A stretch of DNA of 64,000 bases from Streptococcus sp. VT 162 (GTDB taxonomy: Bacteria > Bacillota > Bacilli > Lactobacillales > Streptococcaceae), in contig CP007628.2 in NCBI GenBank assembly GCA_000688775.2, positions 1,364,001-1,428,000 on the forward strand. Reading direction: 5' to 3'. Within the stretch, counting starts at the first letter, position 1, and the number at the start of each line of letters is the position of its first letter. The notes under the pieces are model-generated. The model ran no database searches. It had not been told where the DNA came from and saw nothing but the letters and a program-made list of their open reading frames with translations. Made by a program: the position numbers and the translations under genes. Shown here piece after piece: positions 7,876 to 15,354 of this stretch.

Positions 7876-9897
7876 CTATTTTCCTTTCATAATGGTCATA
7901 GAAACACGAGATTCTTTCTGTGCTTGACGGTATAGAGTCAGTATAGCACTAACGAGGAAGATCGATAAAGTTACCAATCCAATCACCACATCTCGACTAC
8001 GCCAAATAAAGAGACTCGCACCGAATACAAAACTAGCAAATTGACTAATCATATACTGAGCGTGCGTTTCAAAAAATCGCAAACCAGAAATTCGTTTAAT
8101 CAAAATCTCACGACGGAATTGTTCAAAATAAAGAAGATTCACAGAATAAAAGAGAAGCAAAGAACTCGCGATTCCAATAATAGCTCCTAAAATAAGGGTT
8201 AGAGTTTGTGTTTGAACCTCATAGTAACGTGCGAGGTAAACACTTCGTCCCTCCTTGAGGTAGGATACTTGATCATAAATTTCTGCATTTTTCAAGAGTT
8301 TAATCCCATCTTCATATCCTTTGACAAAGATATTCTTACCAGCATTGATAGACCAACTAGATAAGGATGTAAAACTATCACCTGTAGAAGTCGGCGTGAA
8401 TACCACTAAAATCGGATCCGTCAAATACTGAGTGGATACGGGGTTCTCACCGTTATTATAAACAAATCGCTTTTCTCCCATTGAAAGATAACTAACGTGC
8501 GCTTTCATCTCATAATCCAAAGGAGCACTTGCCTCCTCACCAGATTTTCCATAATAACTCATGCTTTCTTCAAAGATTTTTTTTAGTTCTGCTTCTTGAG
8601 AGCGCAAATGTTCTGGGAGCAAGAGGACAAACTCACCTTTTTGGAGATGGGCTAACTTCTGTTTGGTCTCAGCATCTACCACGACCTTTTCCTTCTCCAA
8701 ATAACTAGGACTAACATAGAGCGTATTAGCATCTGGACTATAGGTATCCAGTGTCTCTCCCTGTTCATTTTTTCCTTTTGGATTGGCAAAATGGAGCAGA
8801 TTATCCTTTACATAAAGAGCTTGTTCTTCTTCGATTGCTTCCTTGGCAAAGGCATACCACTTGCTCTGATTTTCTGTATCTTCTACTCTATCACCTAAGC
8901 CAAAAGAAATTTGATAATAATCTGCTCGGTCTTCCCAAGCTTGCTTGGATAGTTGGAGTTCCTGTAAACGCTGGTAAGAAGTCAAGCCAGTCTTGACTGC
9001 ATAACCTACTGTAAAGACAGCAACCAACTGACATAACAAGGTCAAGGTCATCAAGCGTTTGAGGGGCAAACGTCCTTTTAACACAGGAACTAAAGCCTTG
9101 TAGCTCAAGCTCATCAAGTAGAGCAGGCTCAGTACTAGCGAAATTCCCAATAAAAAGAGAAGATAAAGCCCCACTCCGATACTAAAGGCTGCTAAAAGAA
9201 CGGGATAAAAGAGCCCTTGTCCGAGGAGGACAGCACCTCCCACTATAAGGGATCCCGCCCCAGCTAAGCAAAGCCACTTGACATCATCGTATAAGGCACT
9301 TCCTATGATGGACAAGAGGGTCTGTCCTGAAAAGAGCTGGATCCCTGCAGCCCGCATCTCCTTAATCCGAGTGATAATCACCATGGCAAAGAAAGCTAAT
9401 CCAAATATAGCTAAACTAATCAACAACAACGGATTTAAAGCAATCCAAAAAGCTAGACGATACGGAGGAGTTTTGCGGTCTGCAATCGCTTTATAACCTA
9501 AATCATCTAATTTTGCAGCTAATTTTTCCTTGGTCAATGAACCAGATAAGAGAAGGTAACTATTGAGAGGATCGCTCCGTTCTCGGCTTTCTTGGCTAGC
9601 CGCTTGAAACTCTTTTGGCAAGCCTCCCTGACCATAAGTCGCATAGGTGAAGTTGGTCCTTCCATCCTTACTCGGCTCTACTATCCGTCTGGCAATCAAA
9701 CTCTGCTCTGAGTTTACAAAATTCTCCAACTCTCGCTCAAACTCCTCACGAGTCGGCTCTTGTGCCCCCTTTTTAACACTTAGCAGGGTAACGGAGTCAT
9801 AACTAGTATAGAGATACTGAGGGGCACGTAAGATAATAATCCAAATGAAGAAGCAACTGAGAAAAATAGTAGACAAGCAAATAAATAGTTTCTTCAT
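7876..9897 (-). CDS. DUF1430 bacteriocin-associated integral membrane protein
   Basis: 673-residue membrane protein with one N-terminal membrane segment and an extracytoplasmic stretch. A group of segments follows around residues 150-310, then a large extracytoplasmic domain of about 260 residues, and four segments near the C-terminus (LILGAIIGIASSLLLFYSVN onward). The layout is FtsX/MacB-like and matches the family called bacteriocin-associated integral membrane (putative immunity) protein. It is first of two genes with the ATPase, behind a strong promoter at 9973-10001. The immunity role is inherited from family naming and not visible in the sequence. Confidence 0.8.
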   Translation of the reverse strand: MKKLFICLSTIFLSCFFIWIIILRAPQYLYTSYDSVTLLSVKKGAQEPTREEFERELENFVNSEQSLIARRIVEPSKDGRTNFTYATYGQGGLPKEFQAASQESRERSDPLNSYLLLSGSLTKEKLAAKLDDLGYKAIADRKTPPYRLAFWIALNPLLLISLAIFGLAFFAMVIITRIKEMRAAGIQLFSGQTLLSIIGSALYDDVKWLCLAGAGSLIVGGAVLLGQGLFYPVLLAAFSIGVGLYLLFLLGISLVLSLLYLMSLSYKALVPVLKGRLPLKRLMTLTLLCQLVAVFTVGYAVKTGLTSYQRLQELQLSKQAWEDRADYYQISFGLGDRVEDTENQSKWYAFAKEAIEEEQALYVKDNLLHFANPKGKNEQGETLDTYSPDANTLYVSPSYLEKEKVVVDAETKQKLAHLQKGEFVLLLPEHLRSQEAELKKIFEESMSYYGKSGEEASAPLDYEMKAHVSYLSMGEKRFVYNNGENPVSTQYLTDPILVVFTPTSTGDSFTSLSSWSINAGKNIFVKGYEDGIKLLKNAEIYDQVSYLKEGRSVYLARYYEVQTQTLTLILGAIIGIASSLLLFYSVNLLYFEQFRREILIKRISGLRFFETHAQYMISQFASFVFGASLFIWRSRDVVIGLVTLSIFLVSAILTLYRQAQKESRVSMTIMKGK

Positions 9898-9972
9898 AGT
9901 AGACTCCTTGTGGTGAAAATTGATTTCAGGAGGTAAGATTTCAGAGTATGAAATCGGTTTCTATTTATCGCA

Positions 9973-10001
9973 AATATATCACCATTATGATAAATTGTCA
10001 A
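9973..10001 (-). promoter_or_regulatory. promoter of DUF1430/ABC pair with palindromic spacer
   Basis: On the minus strand TTGACA (9996-10001) and TATATT (9973-9978) are 17 bp apart. The spacer contains an imperfect palindrome TATCATAATGGTGATA (9977-9992), a plausible repressor operator. About 75 nt of leader separate it from the ATG. Confidence 0.7.
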
Positions 10002-10078
10002 TAGATTTTAACAAAATATAATTATATTTTTTTGGACTAACTTTTTAAACTTCTATAACAATATAGAGCTCTTAAAAT

Positions 10079-10302
10079 GTGGAAAAAAACTCACTTGAAC
10101 AAAATATTTTTAGGTTTATTCCTTTTTGCAAGAAACGGAATCTTAGACTTTCCGTTGTGATAAAAATGCCTGAAAACAATAGATTTCAGGCATTCGGAAA
10201 CTTTGAGACTATAGGCTCAAAGTTTAGGTATGGAATTTCGAAGAAAGTCGCTACCGCCCGTAATCACCTAAGGAAAGTCTTAAAAATCTTATTTTAAATT
10301 GA
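10079..10302 (-). other. structured non-coding stretch with three hairpins
   Basis: Between the DUF1430 promoter and DUF3165 no credible gene is seen. The stretch holds three inverted repeats: ACTTTGAG/CTCAAAGT (10199-10222), TGCCTGAAA/TTTCAGGCA (10167-10193, followed by TTTTTATC on the minus strand, so terminator-like) and ACGGAA/TTCCGT (10134-10155). It could be a dispersed mitis-group repeat or a small RNA. I cannot decide between these. Confidence 0.45.
10162..10194 (-). terminator. intrinsic terminator in structured stretch
   Basis: Minus-strand stem TGCCTGAAA/TTTCAGGCA followed by TTTTTATC. No gene ends directly before it, so it would end a non-coding transcript or read-through from DUF3165. 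Confidence 0.6.
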
Positions 10303-10327
10303 AAAAGAGAGCCGTAGCTCTCTTTTT
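10302..10327 (-). terminator. terminator of typA-DUF3165
   Basis: AAAAAGAGAGC and GCTCTCTTTTT pair around CGTA directly after the DUF3165 stop. Runs on both sides make it bidirectional. Confidence 0.85.
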
Positions 10328-10329
10328 AT

Positions 10330-10584
10330 TTATCTTCTTCTGCTCTTTTTTACTGGCATGAGCGTAATGTCTCTCAAGCTAAAGTAGGCTAGAGCCAGCA
10401 TGGCTATTGTGACAAAGAATTCTGTCGGTAATTGGAATATTTGCAAGATGGACAACATCAGCAAAATCAAGAGTGCAACAACTACAAAGACCAAGATAAC
10501 GATGTTGACTGTTCCTTTGATACTTTGGGGTGTCGCAAATACATAGAGTAGTAATAAGAGTATCCCTATGATTAAATAGACCAT
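10330..10584 (-). CDS. DUF3165 small membrane protein
   Basis: 84-residue protein of three hydrophobic stretches (residues 2-20, 26-50 and 54-68) and a basic tail VKKSRRR. It follows typA by 19 nt and shares its terminator. Short proteins of this type lie next to typA in streptococci and carry the DUF3165 label; the function is unknown. A good ribosome site (GAAAGAG) precedes the ATG. Confidence 0.75.
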   Translation of the reverse strand: MVYLIIGILLLLLYVFATPQSIKGTVNIVILVFVVVALLILLMLSILQIFQLPTEFFVTIAMLALAYFSLRDITLMPVKKSRRR

Positions 10585-10603
10585 CTTTATCTCTTTCTAG
10601 CTC

Positions 10604-12445
10604 TTATTCAGCTGATTTTTTCTTTTTGTTGGCTTTCTCGCGCTCTGCCTTGTTGAGGATTTGTTTACGCAAACGGATTGACTTAGGCGTTACTTCCATG
10701 TACTCATCGTCGTTCAGGAACTCAAGAGACTCTTCAAGTGTCAAGATACGAGGTGTCTTGATAACCGCTGTTTGGTCCTTAGTAGCTGAACGGACGTTGG
10801 TCATTTGTTTGGCCTTAGTGATGTTAACTGTCAAGTCGTTTTCACGAGAGTTCTCACCAATAATCATTCCTTCGTAAACCTCAGTACCTGGGTTGACAAA
10901 GATTGTACCACGTTCTTCGATAGACATGATTGAGTAAGTTGTAGCCTTACCAGCATCGATGGAAACAAGGGCACCACGGTGACGTCCCCCAATTTCCCCT
11001 GGGATCAATGGCAAGTATTGGTCGAAGGTATGGTTCATGATACCGTAACCACGAGTCATTGACAAGAACTCAGTTGAGTATCCAATCAAACCACGCGCTG
11101 GAACAAGGAAGACCAAACGAGTTTGACCATTACCAGTTGAAATCATATCCAACATTTCACCCTTACGTTCAGAAAGGCTTTGGATAACAGATCCTTGGTA
11201 TTCTTCTGGAGTATCGATTTGAACACGTTCAAATGGTTCACATTTAACACCGTCAATCTCTTTTACGATAACTTCTGGGCGAGATACTTGAAGCTCATAA
11301 CCCTCACGACGCATAGTTTCGATAAGGATTGACAAGTGCAATTCTCCGCGTCCTGAAACAGTCCATTTATCTGGTGAGTCCGTTGGGTCAACACGAAGGG
11401 AAACGTCTGTTTGCAATTCTGCCTGCAAGCGTTCTTCCACCTTACGAGAAGTCACCCATTTACCTTCCTTACCAGCAAATGGTGAGTTGTTGACCAAGAA
11501 AGTCATTTGAAGAGTTGGCTCATCGATGTGTAGGATTGGAAGAGCTTCAACTGCGTCTGTCGGAGTAATGGTTTCACCGACAAAGATGTCTTCCATACCG
11601 GAAACGGCAATCAAGTCACCTGCTTTGGCTTCTTGGATTTCACGACGTTCCAAACCAAAGAAACCGAAAAGTTTTGTAACACGGAAGTTCTTCGTTGTAC
11701 CATCTAGTTTAGAAAGGGTAACTTGGTCTCCAACTTTCACACTACCACGGAAGACACGACCGATACCGATACGACCTACGAAGTCATTGTAGTCCAAAAG
11801 TGAGACTTGGAACTGCAAAGGTTCATCTGAGTTGTCCACTGGAGCAGGGATATGGTCGATAATGGTATCAAAGATTGGTGCCATTGTTTTTTCTTGATCA
11901 GCTGGATCATCTGACAATGAAGAAGTCCCGTTGATAGCTGAAGCATACACCACTGGGAAATCAAGCTGGTCATCGTCTGCACCAAGCTCAATGAAGAGCT
12001 CCAATACTTCGTCTACTACTTCTGCTGGACGAGCTGATGGTTTGTCGATTTTGTTAACAACCACGATTGGGACAAGGTCTTGTTCCAAGGCTTTTTTCAA
12101 TACGAAACGAGTCTGTGGCATTGTTCCTTCGTAGGCATCTACGACCAAGACAACACCATCAACCATTTTCATGATACGCTCAACTTCTCCACCGAAGTCC
12201 GCGTGTCCTGGTGTGTCCATTATATTGATACGAGTTCCGTTGTAGGCTACGGCTGTATTTTTCGCAAGGATAGTAATTCCACGCTCTTTTTCGATATCGT
12301 TTGAGTCCATAGCACGCTCTGCCAATTCAGTACGTGCATCAAGAGTTTCAGACTGCTTCAATAATTCATCAACGAGGGTTGTTTTACCGTGGTCAACGTG
12401 GGCGATAATCGCAATGTTACGGATATCTTCTCTTAATTTTGTCAT
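10604..12445 (-). CDS. typA: ribosome-associated GTPase TypA/BipA
   Basis: 613-residue translational GTPase of the elongation-factor superfamily. G1 is [10 protein letters not shown]2 ERGITI, G3 [15 protein letters not shown]4 [12 protein letters not shown]. Next come a beta-barrel domain, EF-G-like domains and the BipA-specific C-terminus ending in a Lys-rich tail. It acts on the ribosome in subunit assembly and stress adaptation. The promoter has an extended -10 (TGG TATAAT) at 12486-12491, and an AGAGG ribosome site precedes the ATG. Confidence 0.97.
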   Translation of the reverse strand: MTKLREDIRNIAIIAHVDHGKTTLVDELLKQSETLDARTELAERAMDSNDIEKERGITILAKNTAVAYNGTRINIMDTPGHADFGGEVERIMKMVDGVVLVVDAYEGTMPQTRFVLKKALEQDLVPIVVVNKIDKPSARPAEVVDEVLELFIELGADDDQLDFPVVYASAINGTSSLSDDPADQEKTMAPIFDTIIDHIPAPVDNSDEPLQFQVSLLDYNDFVGRIGIGRVFRGSVKVGDQVTLSKLDGTTKNFRVTKLFGFFGLERREIQEAKAGDLIAVSGMEDIFVGETITPTDAVEALPILHIDEPTLQMTFLVNNSPFAGKEGKWVTSRKVEERLQAELQTDVSLRVDPTDSPDKWTVSGRGELHLSILIETMRREGYELQVSRPEVIVKEIDGVKCEPFERVQIDTPEEYQGSVIQSLSERKGEMLDMISTGNGQTRLVFLVPARGLIGYSTEFLSMTRGYGIMNHTFDQYLPLIPGEIGGRHRGALVSIDAGKATTYSIMSIEERGTIFVNPGTEVYEGMIIGENSRENDLTVNITKAKQMTNVRSATKDQTAVIKTPRILTLEESLEFLNDDEYMEVTPKSIRLRKQILNKAEREKANKKKKSAE

Positions 12446-12485
12446 GATTTCCTCTAATATTTAAATTTTTATTTCTAACTGAACA

Positions 12486-12491
12486 ATTATA
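12486..12491 (-). promoter_or_regulatory. typA extended -10 box
   Basis: The minus strand reads TGG TATAAT, 40 nt before typA, with no clear -35, as is common for extended -10 promoters. Confidence 0.65.
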
Positions 12492-12586
12492 CCACAGTCT
12501 CATTCAAAAATCACAGTTCAGCTAAGTGTAAATGTTTTCACTCTGCTTTTCTAGTCAAGGCAACTCTTTTCAAAGTCAGAGACTTA

Positions 12587-12606
12587 TGATAAGATAAGCT
12601 GGTATG
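12587..12606 (+). promoter_or_regulatory. rsuA extended -10 with start codon 8 nt downstream
   Basis: TGA TAAGAT (12587-12595) is followed after 8 nt by the ATG at 12604. There is no Shine-Dalgarno sequence in that gap, so the mRNA is probably leaderless or nearly so. Confidence 0.55.
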
Positions 12607-13329
12607 CGTTTAGATAGATTATTAGCCCAAGAAAAGGTCAGTCGCAAGGCTATGAAACAGGCTCTATTAAAAAAAGAAATCTTAGTGGACAATTTTCCAG
12701 CTAGCTCCCTCTCTCAAAATGTCGACACTGGGTTGCAGAAATTAGTCTTTCAAGGACGACAAATCCAAGGCTACGAGCACAACTACCTCATGCTTCATAA
12801 GCCAAACGGAGTCGTTACAGCTAGCAAGGATAAGAAACTTCCAACCGTCATGGACCTCCTTCCACCTGACATCCAGTCTGACCAGCTCTATGCTATCGGC
12901 AGACTAGACCGCGATACCACGGGACTGCTGCTTTTGACAGACAATGGACCTCTTGGCTTCCAACTCCTTCATCCCCAGTACCATGTCGATAAATCCTATC
13001 AAGTGGTAGTAAACGGACCGCTCACATCAGACCATATCCAAAAGTTCAAAGATGGGATTGTCTTTTTAGATGGGACCACTTGTAAACCTGCTCAGCTTGA
13101 AATTCTGTCCTCAAGCCCATCAGAGAGCCATGCCTCCATCACCATCTCAGAAGGGAAGTTTCATCAAGTTAAAAAAATGTTCCTCTCAGTCGGTGTCAAG
13201 GTGGTCTCTCTCAAACGAGTCCGATTCGGTGACTTTACATTAGACCCAGAACTAGCAGAAGGGCAATACCGTCCCTTGAATCCAGAGGAATTGGAAATCA
13301 TTAAAAACTATTTAGAGATGAGTCGATAA
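12604..13329 (+). CDS. rsuA: 16S rRNA pseudouridine synthase (RsuA family)
   Basis: 241-residue enzyme with an N-terminal S4 RNA-binding domain (MRLDRLLAQEKVSRKAMKQA) and a RluA/RsuA catalytic domain. The catalytic Asp lies in AIGRLDRDTTGLLLLTDNG. The length and the MLHKPNGVVTAS motif fit RsuA, which modifies U516 of 16S rRNA in E. coli. It is divergent from typA. The ATG is only 8 nt after the -10 box. Confidence 0.92.
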   Translation: MRLDRLLAQEKVSRKAMKQALLKKEILVDNFPASSLSQNVDTGLQKLVFQGRQIQGYEHNYLMLHKPNGVVTASKDKKLPTVMDLLPPDIQSDQLYAIGRLDRDTTGLLLLTDNGPLGFQLLHPQYHVDKSYQVVVNGPLTSDHIQKFKDGIVFLDGTTCKPAQLEILSSSPSESHASITISEGKFHQVKKMFLSVGVKVVSLKRVRFGDFTLDPELAEGQYRPLNPEELEIIKNYLEMSR

Positions 13330-13331
13330 AA

Positions 13332-13360
13332 CAAAAAAGCTTTATATTTAAAGCTTTTTT
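13332..13360 (+). terminator. terminator between rsuA and the small membrane gene
   Basis: AAAAAAGCTTT and AAAGCTTTTTT pair around a short AT loop just after the rsuA stop. It also serves the convergent gene ending at 13369. Confidence 0.8.
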
Positions 13361-13368
13361 GTTTTTGA

Positions 13369-13602
13369 TTATCTAAAAAATATTGCGATTGCTAGAATCC
13401 AGTTCAGAACAGAAACTACAAGTCCTACGATATTCAGAATTTTTTCTGTTTGATAGTTTAGTCCAGATTCTTTTTGGTATGAAAAAGCCAAGACCAATCC
13501 TATGATCCCCAAAATCAGACCCACTATTGGAGATAGCAAACCAAGGACGATAGATAAGATACCTAAAATAAGTGAAGGTTTTTTCTTTTGTTGTGAATTC
13601 AT
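13369..13602 (-). CDS. small DUF4190-like membrane protein
   Basis: 77-residue protein with a short polar N-terminus (MNSQQKKKPS) and two long hydrophobic segments separated by a polar turn (SYQKESGLNYQTEK). The pattern GILSIVLGLLSPIVGLILGI resembles DUF4190-type two-helix proteins. I chose the ATG at 13602 because AAGGAG lies 10 nt before it; an upstream ATG at 13644 has no such site. Function unknown. Confidence 0.65.
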   Translation of the reverse strand: MNSQQKKKPSLILGILSIVLGLLSPIVGLILGIIGLVLAFSYQKESGLNYQTEKILNIVGLVVSVLNWILAIAIFFR

Positions 13603-13687
13603 ATTACAAAATCTCCTTAAATTTAATATAAATGATGATACCATAAAATGCTAGCTTTATCTATCATTCGACAGTTTTTACAGAATG

Positions 13688-14068
13688 TTAGCTAGTCTTG
13701 ACCTTTCCAATCCAAGAATCCAATCCATAAGAAAGGATATAAATCTCAGAGAAACCTTGTTTTTTCAGATAAAGTGCTGCATTGGTCACTCGTTGTCCGC
13801 GTTGGTTTTCGTAGAGAAGGACAGGTTTATCCTTGCGAAGGGCTGCAAGACTTGACTTCAACTGATTTGAAGGAATATTGCGGGCTCCGAGGATATGTTT
13901 CCTGTGAAATTCTGCTGGTTCACGGACATCAATCAATTGCCCTTTTCGAATCAAGGCTTCAAATTCTGCATTATCCACAATCTTAGCCGCACGACGAATA
14001 CGAAGGTAGTTATACCCCATCCATGCCGCCATCGCCAATACGATTCCCCAAACAATCCAAATTGTCAT
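13688..14068 (-). CDS. membrane-anchored rhodanese-like protein
   Basis: 126 residues with one N-terminal membrane helix (WIVWGIVLAMAAWMGYNYL) and a single rhodanese domain (LIDVREPAEFHRKHILGARNIP). At the position of the active-site Cys the sequence reads VLLYENQRGQR, so the catalytic Cys is replaced. It is probably a binding or regulatory rhodanese fold and not an active sulfurtransferase. Its ATG overlaps the stop of yqgQ by 4 nt (ATGA), so translation is coupled. Confidence 0.85.
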   Translation of the reverse strand: MTIWIVWGIVLAMAAWMGYNYLRIRRAAKIVDNAEFEALIRKGQLIDVREPAEFHRKHILGARNIPSNQLKSSLAALRKDKPVLLYENQRGQRVTNAALYLKKQGFSEIYILSYGLDSWIGKVKTS

Positions 14069-14289
14069 AAGTTCTTATCTCCATTTTTCTCTATGTAGTC
14101 TAATTCTATCTTGTGCTCTCTACGAAGAACAGCTTCCGCCTCTAGATAGTCTAGCTTGTCCATCAGACCTGCATCATAGATCCGAGAGAGTTCGAGCTTC
14201 ATCAGTTCAATATCATACAAGCGCTTCCCCATGTAAACAATAATGCCAAACTGTTTGAGAAATTGCTGCACATCATAGAATGTTTTCAT
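14065..14289 (-). CDS. yqgQ: YqgQ family protein (DUF910)
   Basis: 74-residue protein starting MKTFYDVQQFLKQFG, a near match to the start of B. subtilis YqgQ as I recall it; the function is unknown. The ATG at 14289 was chosen by this family start; in-frame ATGs at 14298 and 14325 would add up to 12 residues. It overlaps the rhodanese gene by 4 nt. In other Firmicutes yqgQ precedes glucokinase; here a rhodanese gene takes that place. Confidence 0.8.
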   Translation of the reverse strand: MKTFYDVQQFLKQFGIIVYMGKRLYDIELMKLELSRIYDAGLMDKLDYLEAEAVLRREHKIELDYIEKNGDKNL

Positions 14290-14364
14290 AGCTTCCATTT
14301 TAGCAAATTCTAGACATTTTTTCAATACTGGACCGGCTCTTTCCCCCTATTTTCTTCGTCTTCA

Positions 14365-14403
14365 TTGCCCTTTCTTCCGCAAGTGTGGTACAATAAAAAC
14401 ATG
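14365..14403 (+). promoter_or_regulatory. cpsY promoter, leaderless start
   Basis: TTGCCC (14365-14370), 18 bp, then an extended -10 TGG TACAAT (14386-14394). The ATG at 14401 is 6 nt later, at the expected transcription start, with no ribosome site. Confidence 0.7.
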
Positions 14404-15309
14404 AGAATTCAACAACTACACTATATTATCAAAATCGTCGAAACTGGCTCTATGAATGAGGCAGCCAAGCAACTCTTTATCACCCAACCCAGTCTTTCAA
14501 ATGCCGTTCGAGACTTGGAAAATGAAATGGGCATTGAAATCTTTATCCGCAATCCCAAGGGCATTACCTTAACCCGTGATGGGATGGAGTTTCTCTCCTA
14601 TGCCCGTCAGGTCGTTGAGCAAACGCAGCTTCTTGAGGAACGCTATAAAAATCCTATCGCCCACCGCGAACTTTTCAGCGTTTCCTCTCAGCACTATGCC
14701 TTTGTGGTCAATGCCTTTGTCTCTCTGCTCAAGAAAAGTGATATGGAGAAATATGAGCTCTTCCTTCGTGAAACTCGGACTTGGGAGATTATCGATGACG
14801 TCAAGAACTTCCGTAGCGAGGTCGGTGTCCTCTTTTTAAACAGCTACAATCGCGATGTTTTAACGAAAATGCTAGATGACAATCACCTGCTAGCCCACCA
14901 CCTCTTTACCGCCCAACCCCATATCTTTGTTAGCAAGACCAACCCTCTAGCTAAAAAAGACAAGGTCAAACTGGCTGATTTGGAAGACTTTCCTTATCTG
15001 AGTTACGACCAGGGGACGCACAACTCCTTCTACTTTTCAGAGGAGATTCTTTCACAAGAGCACCACAAGAAATCCATCGTAGTCAGTGACCGCGCCACCC
15101 TCTTTAATCTTTTGATTGGTTTGGATGGTTACACCATTGCAACAGGGATTTTGAACAGTAACCTCAACGGAGACAATATCGTTTCCATTCCACTGGACAT
15201 TGACGACCCGATTGAACTAGTCTATATCCAGCATGAAAAAACCAGCCTATCTAAGATGGGCGAACGCTTTATCGAATACTTACTAGAAGAAGTTCAATTC
15301 GATAATTAA
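14401..15309 (+). CDS. LysR-type regulator, CpsY/MtaR-like
   Basis: 302-residue LysR family regulator. The N-terminal winged HTH reads MRIQQLHYIIKIVETGSMNE and ITQPSLSNAVRDLE; an effector-binding domain follows. The start closely resembles streptococcal CpsY/MtaR, which controls methionine uptake and synthesis, as I recall it. A candidate site for this class overlaps the metA promoter in this window (47938-47954). The start codon lies 6 nt after the -10 box. The exact orthology needs a tree. Confidence 0.8.
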   Translation: MRIQQLHYIIKIVETGSMNEAAKQLFITQPSLSNAVRDLENEMGIEIFIRNPKGITLTRDGMEFLSYARQVVEQTQLLEERYKNPIAHRELFSVSSQHYAFVVNAFVSLLKKSDMEKYELFLRETRTWEIIDDVKNFRSEVGVLFLNSYNRDVLTKMLDDNHLLAHHLFTAQPHIFVSKTNPLAKKDKVKLADLEDFPYLSYDQGTHNSFYFSEEILSQEHHKKSIVVSDRATLFNLLIGLDGYTIATGILNSNLNGDNIVSIPLDIDDPIELVYIQHEKTSLSKMGERFIEYLLEEVQFDN

Positions 15310-15354
15310 TAGGAAAAATGAAAAAGAGAAAAAGAAAAAGTTAGGAAATAGAAA

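Noticed and set aside
10079..10297. 72-residue plus-strand frame in the hairpin-rich gap
   Set aside because: It has no ribosome site, runs through three inverted repeats and has no protein-like composition; the stretch is better explained as structured non-coding DNA.
9898..10300. Possible lactococcin-972-type bacteriocin gene upstream of DUF1430
   Set aside because: Both strands were read for a secreted peptide of about 90-110 residues; none with a signal peptide and ribosome site is present.
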